This document shows, piece after piece, positions 8,150 to 17,800 of a DNA stretch of 64,000 nt. The notes under the pieces were generated by a model. It saw nothing but the letters and a program-made list of their open reading frames with translations, did not search any database and was not told the DNA's origin. Where the stretch lies: NCBI RefSeq assembly GCF_004335085.1, contig NZ_RQRS01000014.1:1-64000 (forward strand). Direction: 5' to 3'. The number at the start of each line of letters is the position of its first letter. Within the stretch, counting starts at the first letter, position 1. Both the position numbers and the translations under genes were made by a program. Source of the stretch: Pedobacter nototheniae. GTDB taxonomy: Bacteria > Bacteroidota > Bacteroidia > Sphingobacteriales > Sphingobacteriaceae.

Positions 8150-8955
8150 TAAGGCTTTAACTCAATAGGGTTATTTTCCGTTTTCTTTGCGTTCTTAAAT
8201 AAATCGGGGTTATTTGGTGAAAGCCTTACCCCATTAACTTCATTTTGAGCGAAAAAAGCATTAGGATCATTTCTCAACAAATCAATTAATCTGCTATAAT
8301 CTGCTTGCGTGGCAACTATCGCAGCGGCTGGAATAGTTATAGTTTCAATGGTTTTCGCTTGTTTTAATCCATCAAACATAAACTCTACTTCATGTTTATC
8401 ATCATACGCTTGTAGAATTAAGCCTGGCAACCCACACAATTTCCAAGGCCCAGTGTTATAAGGTAAATCTGGAGCAAACCAGGCTGTATAGTTTCTGCCT
8501 TTAAAAACAGCCTCTGCCTTTTGGCATTTAATTCCTGATAAAGTAAGTGTATCAGTTTTAATTTTCCATTCTATATTAGGATAAGCTTCATTAATGGCAT
8601 AGGTTTTAATAAGCTTTTCTAAAACAACTATTTTTTTATCGGCAGCATAATTAAAAATCTGTGTACCTATGGTTTTTTTGCGGTTGGCTGTATTGATTAC
8701 GTAACCGCCTTTGCCATCATCCTGCACAGATGTATTTTTTATAGAATCATTTACTATCTTATCATAACTTTTATAAACAGAAATATTTTTGCCTGCCCAT
8801 AAAACCATTCTTTCTTTGTATAAATTCGATTTATCCAATGTATCCTTTAAATGGTTAAACTTATAAAAAACAGTTATTAAAGCCTGCTCTCCCTTTTGCG
8901 CTTTTACATGGAAAAAAAGAAAACCAGCGATTACAACAAAAAAATATCTTTTCAT
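8149..8955 (-). CDS. GLPGLI family secreted protein
   Basis: The 268-residue protein carries a signal peptide (residues 1-19, cut after VKA before QKGE) and the family's name motif GLPGLI at residues 175-180, within WKLCGLPGLILQAYD. Other hallmarks are the NYTAWFAPDLPYNTGPW stretch just before it and an FEV/EFMFD strand after it. The family is exported, is found in Bacteroidota and has no established function. Its genes often sit beside TonB-receptor-like genes with a CarboxypepD_reg domain, as here. The stop codon overlaps the displaced receptor start by one base, which supports an operon of this gene followed by the receptor. Confidence 0.9.
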   Translation of the reverse strand: MKRYFFVVIAGFLFFHVKAQKGEQALITVFYKFNHLKDTLDKSNLYKERMVLWAGKNISVYKSYDKIVNDSIKNTSVQDDGKGGYVINTANRKKTIGTQIFNYAADKKIVVLEKLIKTYAINEAYPNIEWKIKTDTLTLSGIKCQKAEAVFKGRNYTAWFAPDLPYNTGPWKLCGLPGLILQAYDDKHEVEFMFDGLKQAKTIETITIPAAAIVATQADYSRLIDLLRNDPNAFFAQNEVNGVRLSPNNPDLFKNAKKTENNPIELKP

Positions 8956-9057
8956 TACAAGATGAGTATTTACTTATTAATTATTAATAAAGTTATAGCT
9001 TTTAAACCTAACCCTTATAAATTAGGTAATTAAACCTTATAAGCAATTGTTAGTTAA

Positions 9058-9333
9058 TTAACCGCAAATGGCATTATCATACATATCACTTAGCACTTCA
9101 AATGCTTCTTGTCTTTCTTTGGGTGTTCCCCCTTCACTACACATTGTTTCAAAAAACGTTCCGCAACTGGCATTAATTTGCACAGGGTAGCAATCCATTC
9201 TTTTCTTTACCGTTGTCTTTTTAATGGTTTTGACCTTTTTATATTTAATAGAATTTTTTGTGGTTTTACTTTCTTTACTAAAACCTGCAAAAGATATGGC
9301 GATGAGAGCCATTAAGATTAGTAGTTTTTTCAT
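9058..9333 (-). CDS. Small secreted cysteine-containing protein
   Basis: The 91-residue protein has a signal peptide (residues 1-17 or so, MKKLLILMALIAISFAGFS), a very basic Lys/Thr-rich linker at about 20-45, and a C-terminal segment with four cysteines (DCYP, ASCG, TMCS, AICG). The spacing suggests two disulfides after export. I do not recognise a family. A TAAGTTTG -7 element lies upstream at 9374-9381, which supports a real, separately transcribed gene. A rival frame on the other strand (9109-9315) has no such signals. Confidence 0.65.
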   Translation of the reverse strand: MKKLLILMALIAISFAGFSKESKTTKNSIKYKKVKTIKKTTVKKRMDCYPVQINASCGTFFETMCSEGGTPKERQEAFEVLSDMYDNAICG

Positions 9334-9373
9334 AATTGAGTTTTTAGGATTTTGGTTGCTTATAAGGTCTACT

Positions 9374-9381
9374 CAAACTTA
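9374..9381 (-). promoter_or_regulatory. Candidate -7 promoter element (TAAGTTTG)
   Basis: TAAGTTTG on the minus strand matches the Bacteroidota housekeeping -7 consensus TAnnTTTG, 41 bases before the start of the small secreted protein gene. No clear -33 TTG is visible at the right distance. Confidence 0.45.
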
Positions 9382-9525
9382 CATAAAGTAAGGCTTATCT
9401 CATAATTTTTAATGGGATATTCAGTAAGGTAATTAAAAATTAGAGAGAATAATAAAAACCTTTGTTAAGCTTAATATACAGTTTAATTTATTTTTCGCAC
9501 CTTTGCTCAACAATCAAATAACACA

Positions 9526-10185
9526 ATGACTATACACAAAGAAGGTTATACAACTATAGCTTTAAGCATATTATTTATTTTTATCATTAACGCATTTGTT
9601 GATTACAAATATTATGATGTAACGTGGTTACGCTGGTTTGTTTATATTTTTTCAGCAGCATTGTTCATAATTGTTTTACAGTTTTTCCGTAATCCGAACA
9701 GGAGTTTTTCTTCTGGCGAAAACTTGGTAATTTGCCCCGCGGATGGGAAAGTAGTTGTAATAGAGGAAACTGAAGAAGGTGAATATTTTAAAGATAAACG
9801 TTTACAAGTTTCAATTTTCATGTCGCCAGTAAATGTTCACATTAACCGTAATCCAATTTCTGGAGTGGTTAAATTTTTCAAATATCACCCAGGTAAATAT
9901 TTAGCAGCCTGGAATCCTAAATCTTCTACAGAGAATGAACGTACAACAACCGTGGTAGAGCACAAAAACGGAACTCCTGTATTATTCCGTCAAATTGCTG
10001 GTGCTTTGGCCCGTCGTATTGTATGGTATGTAAAAGAAGGCGATCAGGTGGTACAAACAGAACAATTCGGTTTTATTAAATTTGGATCAAGAGTTGATGT
10101 TTTCCTTCCCATTGGAACTAAAGTAAATGTTGCGCTTAACGATGTAGTTAAAGGTGGGATAACCACTTTAGCAGAATTAAGCTAA
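9526..10185 (+). CDS. psd: Phosphatidylserine decarboxylase family protein
   Basis: The 219-residue protein is the short, class II-like form. Two N-terminal membrane segments lie at about 9-27 and 34-54. The catalytic region has the FRNPNRS and ADGKVV motifs and FMSPVNVHINRNP. The self-cleavage site is Gly187-Ser188 in FIKFGSRVDVF, where the serine becomes the pyruvoyl group. It converts phosphatidylserine to phosphatidylethanolamine, the main phospholipid, at the inner membrane. Short proteins of this type have GSR in place of the LGST motif of the E. coli enzyme. The gene is transcribed alone and ends at a strong terminator. Confidence 0.93.
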   Translation: MTIHKEGYTTIALSILFIFIINAFVDYKYYDVTWLRWFVYIFSAALFIIVLQFFRNPNRSFSSGENLVICPADGKVVVIEETEEGEYFKDKRLQVSIFMSPVNVHINRNPISGVVKFFKYHPGKYLAAWNPKSSTENERTTTVVEHKNGTPVLFRQIAGALARRIVWYVKEGDQVVQTEQFGFIKFGSRVDVFLPIGTKVNVALNDVVKGGITTLAELS

Positions 10186-10204
10186 CAACGGCATATAATT
10201 AAAT

Positions 10205-10239
10205 AAAAAAGCGATTTGGACTATCCAAATCGCTTTTTT
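10205..10239. terminator. Strong bidirectional terminator between psd and mscS
   Basis: A perfect 16-base stem (10205-10220 with 10224-10239), AAAAAAGCGATTTGGA and its complement, closes a three-base loop. A-tract and T-tract flank it, so it can stop transcription from both convergent genes. Confidence 0.92.
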
Positions 10240-10262
10240 TATGCCTAATTAATGTCTATTTA

Positions 10263-11435
10263 TTAATCTGTAGCATCATTTCCAGGTGCCTTATCAGCTA
10301 CAGGAGCAGATTTATCACTGATTAATCTTTGCGTTGGGTAAGCAAAATCAGATTTATTGGTCATTACAATTTCCATAATCTTAAAATTGATCTCCTGTTT
10401 TATTGCCAGATAATCATTATAAGCTGTAATTGAAACAAAGTAAATCACTTCAATATTTAACGATGAATCACCAAAACCCTCAAAATAAGCATTACCATCG
10501 TCGCTTGTATCTGGATGTTGCCTAATGTAAGTTTTTATTTCATCCACAATTCTCTTAATGGTTGGTGCATCTGTTTCATAAGTAATGCCGAAAGAAAACT
10601 TAACCCTTCTAAAGTTTCTTAAACTCATATTCTCCAAAACGCCATCAATCATTCCTTTATTAGGGATAGTTGCCATTGTTTTCTCTGTAGTACGAATTAA
10701 AGTGCTTCTAAACCCAACTTTTTCTACTGTACCTTCTACACCATCAACTTTTACTAAATCGCCTACGGTAAAAGGTTTATCTAAAAAGATAGTAAATGAA
10801 CCAATTAAATTTTCAAGGCTTTCTTTGGCTGCAAGTGCAATAGCGATACCGCCAATTCCTAAACCGGTAATTAGCGTAAGCACGTTTACCTCAAAAACAA
10901 ATCCTAAAAGGGTAAAAAAGCCTATAAATACAACAATTGTTTTAAACAGTTCTTTTAAAAAAGGAACCAATTGGTCATCAGCTTTGCTTTCTGTTAAGGA
11001 TGCTCTATATAAAAGAACGTGCGATATAAAGTCTATAATCCTCAGGATAATCCAGAAAATGGATAAGATAATCAGAAATAGAAAAATCCGATCAATACAA
11101 TCTCCTAATGAAACTGGAATTTGCTCTTTTACTTTTCCAACAAGCTTGCTGTAATGAAATACCGTTACTTCAAGCGGGTGCCTAAGTTGGTTTATAGAAA
11201 GGTAAAGGGTAGAAAACAGGATAAAAACCTCAATAGGCTTTAACAATAACGAAACGAAAGTATCATCATGTCCTTGCTGAGAAAAGCTTTTAAAAAGCTT
11301 AAAAAGGAGCTTACTTAAAAGTTTAGAAACTATTCTTCTAAATATAAGTCCGAGCAGCAATATAGTGCCAAAAAGAAAATACGCCCTAATACTATTCCCC
11401 CAAAAAACCTGGTTGAAAAATTCAGAATTCATCAT
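10263..11435 (-). CDS. MscS-family mechanosensitive ion channel
   Basis: This 390-residue protein has several hydrophobic helices (about 18-36, 70-90, 110-150 and 165-195). The last is the glycine/alanine-rich pore helix, seen as LITGLGIGGIAIALAAKES. The MscS beta domain follows (GSFTIFLDKPFTVGDLVKVDGVEGTVEKVGFRST read in two parts), then the alpha/beta domain. Channels of this family open under membrane tension and release solutes on hypo-osmotic shock. The protein has extra N-terminal helices compared with E. coli MscS (286 residues). It lies next to the ribosomal cluster but is separated from it by a terminator. Confidence 0.92.
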   Translation of the reverse strand: MMNSEFFNQVFWGNSIRAYFLFGTILLLGLIFRRIVSKLLSKLLFKLFKSFSQQGHDDTFVSLLLKPIEVFILFSTLYLSINQLRHPLEVTVFHYSKLVGKVKEQIPVSLGDCIDRIFLFLIILSIFWIILRIIDFISHVLLYRASLTESKADDQLVPFLKELFKTIVVFIGFFTLLGFVFEVNVLTLITGLGIGGIAIALAAKESLENLIGSFTIFLDKPFTVGDLVKVDGVEGTVEKVGFRSTLIRTTEKTMATIPNKGMIDGVLENMSLRNFRRVKFSFGITYETDAPTIKRIVDEIKTYIRQHPDTSDDGNAYFEGFGDSSLNIEVIYFVSITAYNDYLAIKQEINFKIMEIVMTNKSDFAYPTQRLISDKSAPVADKAPGNDATD

Positions 11436-11455
11436 GGCGACAAATATATAAACAA

Positions 11456-11488
11456 AAAAACCTCCACGAGTAATCGTGAAGGTTATAT
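11456..11488 (-). terminator. Terminator after rplS
   Basis: On the minus strand an ACCTTCACGA stem pairs with TCGTGGAGGT, with one G-T wobble, followed by a run of seven T. It lies just after the rplS stop and would end the rpsP-rimM-trmD-rplS transcript. Confidence 0.88.
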
Positions 11489-11504
11489 CTTTTTATAAAG
11501 AATA

Positions 11505-11852
11505 TTATTTTCTTAAAGATTTGATACGAGCTGCTTTACCAGTTAATGCACGTAAGTAGAATAATTTCGCTCTACGAACTTTACCATAACTGTTAACTTC
11601 TACTTTCTCGATGTTAGGAGAACTGAAAGGGAAGATACGCTCTACTCCAATACCGTTACTCATTTTACGAACCGTAAAAGTTTCGTTAGCACCTGCGCTG
11701 TTACGTTGTATAACAACACCCTGGTAAATTTGAACACGTTCTTTATTACCTTCGCGAATTTTATAGTGTACGCTCACTGTATCGCCAGACTTGAACGCAG
11801 GAAAATCTTTTTTCGCGATGGCCTGCTCTTCAACAAATTTTACTAAATCCAT
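11505..11852 (-). CDS. rplS: Ribosomal protein bL19
   Basis: The 115-residue protein is full length for L19. The hallmarks are the [16 protein letters not shown] strand at about 20-35, the [18 protein letters not shown] region, GVERIFP and the basic C-terminus ([22 protein letters not shown], read in two parts). It sits at the interface of the two ribosomal subunits. It is the last gene of the conserved rpsP-rimM-trmD-rplS order and is followed by a terminator. Confidence 0.97.
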   Translation of the reverse strand: MDLVKFVEEQAIAKKDFPAFKSGDTVSVHYKIREGNKERVQIYQGVVIQRNSAGANETFTVRKMSNGIGVERIFPFSSPNIEKVEVNSYGKVRRAKLFYLRALTGKAARIKSLRK

Positions 11853-11990
11853 GATTTTAAGCTATTAAACCGATATTCTTTACCTTGAAAATCGGATTGC
11901 AATATTAGGGAAAATTTTTGATATAAAAAAGTCTAATTTAATTTTTTCCACAATCTTTATGAATTCCACATTCGATTATGTTAATTGCTT

Positions 11991-12665
11991 CTATTTCAAA
12001 AGGTCAGGACGACGTTTCTGAGTGCGCTCCAGAGCCTGTTCGTGGCGCCACTCGTTCACTTTTGCTTCGTGACCGCTTAATAAAATATCGGGCACTTTAT
12101 GTCCTCGCCAATCTGCAGGTCTTGTATAAACCGGAGCATCTAGCAAATCGCCTTGAAAACTATCTGATAGGGCTGAGGTTTCGTCATTTAAAACACCAGG
12201 GATTAAACGCACCACAGCATCAACCACAATTGCAGCAGGCAGTTCTCCTCCACTTAAAACATAATCGCCAACAGATATTTCGCGGGTAACAAAAATATCG
12301 CGTATGCGCTGATCTATGCCCTTATAGTGCCCACACAAAATAATGATGTTCTTTTTAATGGATAGCTCGTTAGCGGTGCTTTGGTTAAGCGTAACGCCAT
12401 CAGGACTCATGAATATAATCTCATCATAAGTACGTTCTGCCTGCAATTTTTCAATACAGGCTGCAAATGGCTCAATGCTCATTACCATACCACTACCGCC
12501 ACCGTATTGATAATCATCTACACTTTTTTGTTTATTTGTTGCATAATCTCGGAGGTTGTGAACAACAATTTCGGCAATACCCTTTGTTTGTGCTCTTTGT
12601 AAAATAGAGTGGGCAAAAGGACTATCAAGCAAAGCGGGTAAAACCGTTATAATATCGAAACGCAT
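11991..12665 (-). CDS. trmD: tRNA (guanine-N1)-methyltransferase TrmD
   Basis: The 224-residue protein has the SPOUT trefoil-knot fold, with [10 protein letters not shown] at about 53-62 and the knot region [20 protein letters not shown]. Asp in VDAVVRL and the GDYVLSGGE loop bind S-adenosylmethionine. It methylates G37 at N1 in tRNAs with G at position 36, preventing +1 frameshifts. The C-terminal tRNA-binding part ([24 protein letters not shown], read in pieces) is complete. The gene lies between rimM and rplS as in most bacteria. Confidence 0.97.
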   Translation of the reverse strand: MRFDIITVLPALLDSPFAHSILQRAQTKGIAEIVVHNLRDYATNKQKSVDDYQYGGGSGMVMSIEPFAACIEKLQAERTYDEIIFMSPDGVTLNQSTANELSIKKNIIILCGHYKGIDQRIRDIFVTREISVGDYVLSGGELPAAIVVDAVVRLIPGVLNDETSALSDSFQGDLLDAPVYTRPADWRGHKVPDILLSGHEAKVNEWRHEQALERTQKRRPDLLK

Positions 12666-12700
12666 AAAGTTAAAATTTTGAAATAAGAGAATAAATGGGC

Positions 12701-13228
12701 TTATTTTTCAAGATATATATCAAGCAGACCTTCGGGTAAATCAAGCGTTAATATTTTTTCTTCGTCATCAATTTCTACAATAAAATCTTCATTAAGCGGA
12801 AAAAGGATTTCGGTTTCCTTATATAAAACGGTTGCTACAAACTGTTGTGGGTATTCGTTTACCTCTATAATTTCTCCAAGCTCACCTAATGTTTCATCTG
12901 TAGCTAAAAAACCTTTCAAATCTGTGTAGAAAAACTCGTCTTCATCACGCTCTGGCATTTGCGCTAAAGGCAAATAAAGTTTCTTTTTTAAAAGCGGTTG
13001 CACTTTATCGATATGATCTGCGTCATCAAAATTAAAATATCCTGTTTTATTTGCTTGCAGTTTTGCCGATGCAACAAAATAAGGAACAAGTTTACCATTC
13101 ATATCTGCATAAATAATATCAAATTCCAGCTGCTCGTACTCATCAAATTCAAAAAATACCTGAACTTCTCCCTTTAAACCTCTGGTTTTTGTAACGTAAC
13201 CTATGTAAAATGCTTCTTCGTGTTTCAT
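12701..13228 (-). CDS. rimM: Ribosome maturation factor RimM
   Basis: The 175-residue protein has the RimM N-terminal barrel ([20 protein letters not shown]) and a C-terminal PRC barrel ([20 protein letters not shown] and [14 protein letters not shown]). RimM binds the 30S head near S19 and helps mature 16S rRNA. Its place between rpsP and trmD is the conserved one. The gap to rpsP (183 bases) is unusually wide and contains a repeat and a hairpin, so the two genes may not be expressed one-to-one. Confidence 0.95.
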   Translation of the reverse strand: MKHEEAFYIGYVTKTRGLKGEVQVFFEFDEYEQLEFDIIYADMNGKLVPYFVASAKLQANKTGYFNFDDADHIDKVQPLLKKKLYLPLAQMPERDEDEFFYTDLKGFLATDETLGELGEIIEVNEYPQQFVATVLYKETEILFPLNEDFIVEIDDEEKILTLDLPEGLLDIYLEK

Positions 13229-13229
13229 A

Positions 13230-13335
13230 CATCACTGCCTTATGTTCCTCATTACGAATATGATTTTTAACTGATGTCGCAATCTGTTTGTTTGAACAAA
13301 TTAGATTGCTTTGTGCTTCGTAATAACGGTACTGA
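13230..13335. repeat. Degenerate palindromic intergenic repeat
   Basis: The segment AGATTGCTTTGTGCTTCG at about 13303-13321 is echoed in reverse by CTCATTACGAA and CGCAATCT upstream. The wording resembles the dispersed repeat I know from many genomes as GTCATTGCGAGG...GAAGCAATCT. It is present once, in decayed form, between rpsP and rimM. Confidence 0.45.
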
Positions 13336-13356
13336 ATAAAATTTTCTTTTAAATAG

Positions 13357-13388
13357 AAATAGCGTTCCGAAAAGTCGGAACGCTATTT
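13357..13388. terminator. Hairpin between rpsP and rimM
   Basis: AAATAGCGTTCCGA (13357-13370) and its perfect complement (13375-13388) enclose a four-base loop. On the minus strand it follows the rpsP stop by 23 bases. It lacks an unbroken T-tract, so it may be a partial terminator or an mRNA-processing or stabilising element inside the operon. Confidence 0.6.
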
Positions 13389-13411
13389 TCTGTGCAACAA
13401 AATAATTTAAA

Positions 13412-13984
13412 TTATTCTGCGCCTTCTTCTTTAGTAGCTTCTGCTGCAGGAGCTTCTTCAGTAGCCTCAGCCTCAACAGCTGGTGCTTCTTCAGTAGCTT
13501 CTTCTTCAACAACTTCTTCTGCAACTGGTGCATTTTTAGCTGCGATTGCTGCTGCTCTATCTTCTTTTTTCTTAGCTTCTGCTGCTAATGCTGCTTTACG
13601 AGTTTCAGCTTTTGAGCTTGCTAAACCTTCTGTTTTACCAGAGATTTTACCAGCTTTAGCGTCTAACCACTCCGCAAATTTAGCATCTGCTTGTTCTTGA
13701 GTTAAAGCTCCTTTTTTAACACCACCTTCTAAGTGTTTTTTGTATAAAACACCTTTGTAAGAAAGGATAGCACGAGCGGTATCAGTTGGCTCAGCACCAC
13801 TGTTAACCCAAGCTAAAGTTTTTTCGAAATTAATTTCGATGGTTGCAGGATTGGTGTTTGGGTTGTATGAACCTAAACGCTCAATAAATTTACCATCACG
13901 TGGAGAGCGAGAATCTGCTACCACAACGTGGAAAAAAGGTTTCCCTTTTTTACCGAATCTTTGCAATCTGATTTTAGTTGCCAT
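13412..13984 (-). CDS. rpsP: Ribosomal protein bS16 with long acidic tail
   Basis: Residues 1-85 or so are S16: [40 protein letters not shown], and [13 protein letters not shown]. The total of 190 residues is about twice the E. coli protein (82). The extra part is a lysine-containing linker followed by an Ala/Glu-rich tail of repeated EATEEAPA-like units. Extended S16 proteins are common in Bacteroidota. S16 is a primary 30S assembly protein. A TATCTTTG promoter element and a hairpin precede it. Confidence 0.96.
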   Translation of the reverse strand: MATKIRLQRFGKKGKPFFHVVVADSRSPRDGKFIERLGSYNPNTNPATIEINFEKTLAWVNSGAEPTDTARAILSYKGVLYKKHLEGGVKKGALTQEQADAKFAEWLDAKAGKISGKTEGLASSKAETRKAALAAEAKKKEDRAAAIAAKNAPVAEEVVEEEATEEAPAVEAEATEEAPAAEATKEEGAE

Positions 13985-14016
13985 TTTTCAATTGTATTTA
14001 TGTATTCAACATAGTT

Positions 14017-14037
14017 CCCGGAGCTTCGTGCTGCGGG
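14017..14037 (-). promoter_or_regulatory. Hairpin at the 5' end of the rpsP leader
   Basis: CCCGCAGC and GCTCCGGG (minus strand) form a GC-rich stem with one mismatch, within an AT-rich leader. It would lie at or near the 5' end of the transcript if the -7 element at 14041-14048 is used. It could affect mRNA stability or be a site for ribosomal-protein feedback; neither is shown. Confidence 0.4.
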
Positions 14038-14040
14038 CTG

Positions 14041-14048
14041 CAAAGATA
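14041..14048 (-). promoter_or_regulatory. -7 promoter element of the rpsP operon (TATCTTTG)
   Basis: TATCTTTG on the minus strand fits the Bacteroidota consensus TAnnTTTG. It lies 57 bases before the rpsP start and would give a leader of about 50 bases. A -33 TTG is not obvious. Confidence 0.6.
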
Positions 14049-14128
14049 ACTAAAATACTGTAAATTAAAAACATAGTTTAATTTCTTTGTTTTAGAGATA
14101 TTTACGCTAAAATATTTGCTGATACAAT

Positions 14129-14650
14129 ATGAAAAGAATTGCCATTGATATGGATGAGGTGATAGCTGACGTTATCCCAAAATTTATTAAACTTTATAAC
14201 CGCGATTACGGTGTTCCATTAGATTTGGTTATTGAGCCTGGAAATGAAATATATAAACATGTGCCCGAAGATGTAAATCGAAAATGGTTCGACTATATTA
14301 ATGAACCAGGCTTTTTTAGAGATTTAGAGGTTATTCCAGATAGCCAGCGTGTAATTAAAGCGCTGCAAGAAAAATATGATGTTTACATCGTTTCAGCAGC
14401 CATGGAATTTAGAAACTCATTAACTGATAAGTACGATTGGTTAGCCGAGCACTTTCCTTTTATAGATTGGCAACACATTATGTTTTGTGGCAATAAAATT
14501 ATTGAGGCTGATTTCTTGATTGACGATCGCATTAAGAATTTTACCAATTTTAAAGGCCGTCCGCTTTTATATACTTCTCCGCACAACCTTCTCATTACCG
14601 ATTACGAAAGAGTAAGCAGCTGGGTAGAAATTGAAGAAAAATTGTTGTAA
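14129..14650 (+). CDS. 5'(3')-deoxyribonucleotidase, HAD superfamily
   Basis: The 173-residue protein starts with the HAD motif I block IAIDMDEVIADVIP, with the nucleophile Asp7 and the acid/base Asp9. Motif IV is seen in ADFLIDDRIKNF. The pattern fits the NT5C family of 5'-nucleotidases that dephosphorylate deoxyribonucleoside monophosphates in the cytoplasm. The substrate preference cannot be read from the sequence. It is a single gene, followed by a terminator shared with the convergent VIT gene. Confidence 0.87.
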   Translation: MKRIAIDMDEVIADVIPKFIKLYNRDYGVPLDLVIEPGNEIYKHVPEDVNRKWFDYINEPGFFRDLEVIPDSQRVIKALQEKYDVYIVSAAMEFRNSLTDKYDWLAEHFPFIDWQHIMFCGNKIIEADFLIDDRIKNFTNFKGRPLLYTSPHNLLITDYERVSSWVEIEEKLL

Positions 14651-14659
14651 CCAATAGAT

Positions 14660-14735
14660 TTGAAAGCGTAGGCTCCGCAGCTTTTACATTCTGCAGTCGG
14701 GCTTTTCGCTAAATTCCCGCTTAACAACAAAGTAA
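14660..14735. repeat. GC-richer intergenic segment with small inverted repeats
   Basis: CTGCAG-type and CGGG...CCCG stems (CGGGCTTTTCGCTAAATTCCCG broken by a loop) lie in a stretch more GC-rich than its flanks. It has no coding signal. The form suggests a dispersed intergenic repeat; other copies are not present in this window. Confidence 0.35.
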
Positions 14736-14773
14736 GTTTAAAACACATGAGCTTGCTCCTTTATAAAAGCTAA

Positions 14774-14815
14774 AAACAATGAAAGCGCATTACATTTAAT
14801 CCGCTTTCATTGTTT
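14774..14815. terminator. Bidirectional terminator between nucleotidase and VIT genes
   Basis: AAACAATGAAAGCG at 14774-14787 and its perfect complement at 14802-14815 enclose a 14-base loop. A-rich and T-rich ends suit termination from both sides. Confidence 0.8.
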
Positions 14816-14850
14816 AATAATTAAATTAACGTGGTTGTTGGGTATAAAAC

Positions 14851-17800
14851 TTAATTAAAATTAAATTCTCCAATTAAGTTGCCGTTTTTGTTGCTTGCAT
14901 CCATCGGCAAAACAATTACTTTTCTTTCTTGCTTCCCTGTTGAATATCGTGTATAAATTTCGGCAGTAACCGTGGTAGGGCCACTAATGTTAATTTGCCT
15001 ATCGCCGTAATAGTTTACTTCAATTTTATATTTACCCTTTATGGCTTTTTTAATCATAAATTGCTCAGGACCATAACCAGAGGTAAAATCGTTACTAATT
15101 CGTCCTCCAATTTTGGTTTTTGGATTGCTATAATATCCTTTTTCACCAGTAGGATCGGTAAGCCATAAATCTATATCGGTATCATTTTTATTCCAGTTTA
15201 ACACTACTCTAACATCAACTGGCAAAGGAAAAATCATTCTTTTATCAATTCCTCTTACATTCAATTTATCACCGTGGTTGGTAATTAAATTATTAATTTC
15301 CGAAATGATAATTTCTTCAATTCCCTGATCTCGATCAGCCGTTTGCGAATTATAACTTTGTGTTAAAACTTTATACAAATAATCGAGCGCTTTTTGATAT
15401 TGTCCTGCGTCGGCCAATGCCAAAGCGTAGTCTCGGTAACTTTGTGATTCCATTGGGCGCCATTGTAAAACTTTGCCTGCAACAAAAATCTCTTCTGCAT
15501 AATTGCCTGTTTGCTTAAGCTTATAGGCAAGTGTTTTGTATAAATCAGCATTTTCCAAATCCAAATCGGCAATGTTACTTAAAATGGTTAATGCTCTTGC
15601 ATCATCTTTTTGTTGATAAAACCAGTTTGCTACATCAAAATAAAACATTGGCGTACTGATGTAATTTGGCCTCATTGAAAGATATTTTTGGTAAGCACTA
15701 TCGGGTGTTCCGCTCAAATTTTTCATGTAATCTTTATCACTTTTAAATTCGGGAATAACAATAGTTGGCTGCTGAATGGTTTCACCCATTCTAGTCCTTA
15801 TTTTATCATTTGTTATTTGTAAACCTGCAACCTTTCCTTGTAAACTAACTGAAGCGGCACTCATGTTTCTTTTTTGAACTGCTTGAGAAGATGCTACTAC
15901 AACTACTTCTTGTAGGGCTTTACTTTCAGATTCTCTTCTACTCGTTTGATTCGCCGCAGCTACAGGCGCAGGCATTCTTATCGCATCAACTTGTGGTGGC
16001 GATCCCTGAGGTCTTTCGCTTCTCGATTCACTTACTATAACTCTATCTGCTAAAGGTTCACCATCAACCGTTGGGTATTTCTCTTTTCCTTTAATCTCTT
16101 TAACATATTTAAAGTCTGTGTTCCACCAGGTTTTTAATTCCTTAGTCATAACAACCGCAGCATTTATTAAATCATTTTTGCGTTCCAAAATATCTGCACG
16201 GCGTTGTTTTATTACGGCATCATAATCTTGTTTTAATTCGGCTGGCGGTATAATGTCATAACGTAGATAATCATCCAGATTTTCCAAAACAATTAAACTG
16301 GTATTTCTTGTTACAATACCAAATTGCTTGCTTAAAGCACTAATATCTTCTTTATTGGTGTCATATTGAATATCCATCTCAGCAATCTTTTTTTGCGCCC
16401 AAACCCGTCTTACATCAACACTTGTTAAAGTATGTTCTGTGGCATTTAAGCGAATTGGGATTTCTAAAACCACGTTATTTCCAAAACCAAACTGTAGTAT
16501 AAATGAAGTGTTGAAACCATTTAAAATTCCAGCGAGAGAAAGTTGTCCATCTACATTAACATGCATTGATGGGTAAACTTCTCTTATATCCGCATTATTT
16601 TTGATGCCCAAAAACTGCAAATTTTCTTGATTAAGTTGTTTAAAAGCGGTTTCAACCGTGGCGGCATTTAAGTTTATAAATTGTCCTCCGGTTTTTAAAC
16701 TAATATATTTTAAAGTGCTATAATCAGCCTTTAAAGAAGTATTTACAGTGTGAACAGGTTTTTTTAGACTTACGCTATTTTTACCAAAAGTGGATAAACC
16801 GTCGGAAAAGAATAGATACTCATCTGCCTGAAAGGCTTTTTCATTTATGGCACTAAAATTAGTCCCGCCATCGTAAACGATTGTCTCCAGTTTCCTTTTC
16901 AATAAATCCCAATTGCCGTTTTTAATTATAAATGTTCCTGCATTTTTAAAATTGTTATTTAAAAGCCCTAATTGGATCGTCAGGTTTTGTTTCTGTTTTA
17001 CAATTAAATTTAAAAGCTCTATTTCTTTTTTTACATCGCGTTGCAATCCACTTAAAGAGCAATCCCAGACCAAACCTAATTGGTTTGCCCACTGCCTTGG
17101 TCTACTTTGTGTTTTAGGAAAAACATTAACCATGAAATAATAGCCTGTTGATGCCTTTTGCATTTGTACCTCTGGCAAATCACTACGTTTTGGTAAACTA
17201 ATTGTTAATCCATTTTTAGGCTCGTAATTGGTTTTTTTAATTTCACCTACATAGGTATTACCATTGGCTTTAAAATTAAATGTTCCATCAGGTTGCTCCA
17301 CGAGTTCGGGTTTTATTACGCTTTCAAAAACTGTCGTTTTCAAGGTAAAATCTTCTATAGCTTGGCTGTACCCTAAAGGCAAATGATATTGGAGTGCATT
17401 ACCATTATTAAAATTAAGTTGTTGCTCATAACCAACAATTATGGTTCTGCTACCCTTAGCTGGTAGTGGGTAAACACGGGTACGGAAATTATTTCCTTCC
17501 ACCTTTTCAAGCAAACCTGGATCTACCCGACGGCGTTCTATACTTTCAAAAACTTCTGTGGCTTTTGCTTTTTCTACGGGAACAGCCTCACGCATTTTTC
17601 CATTAATATCAAGAGCATATCGACTAACGGTTACACCATCGGGCATAGGAAAGGTTAATTCGCCTTCTAAAACCCTATTGCTATTATTATAAAAAGTCAT
17701 CGTCATAATTGTTGTAGCAACATTTCCGGTAATCTGCACATCAATATTTAACTTTTTTAAGCTAACTGCTTGTTTTTGCGCTTCATTTTCTGCTTGTTGA

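Noticed and set aside
13267-13533. Lys/Leu-rich minus-strand frame overlapping rpsP
   Set aside because: It is a shifted reading of the repetitive S16 tail and the downstream repeat.
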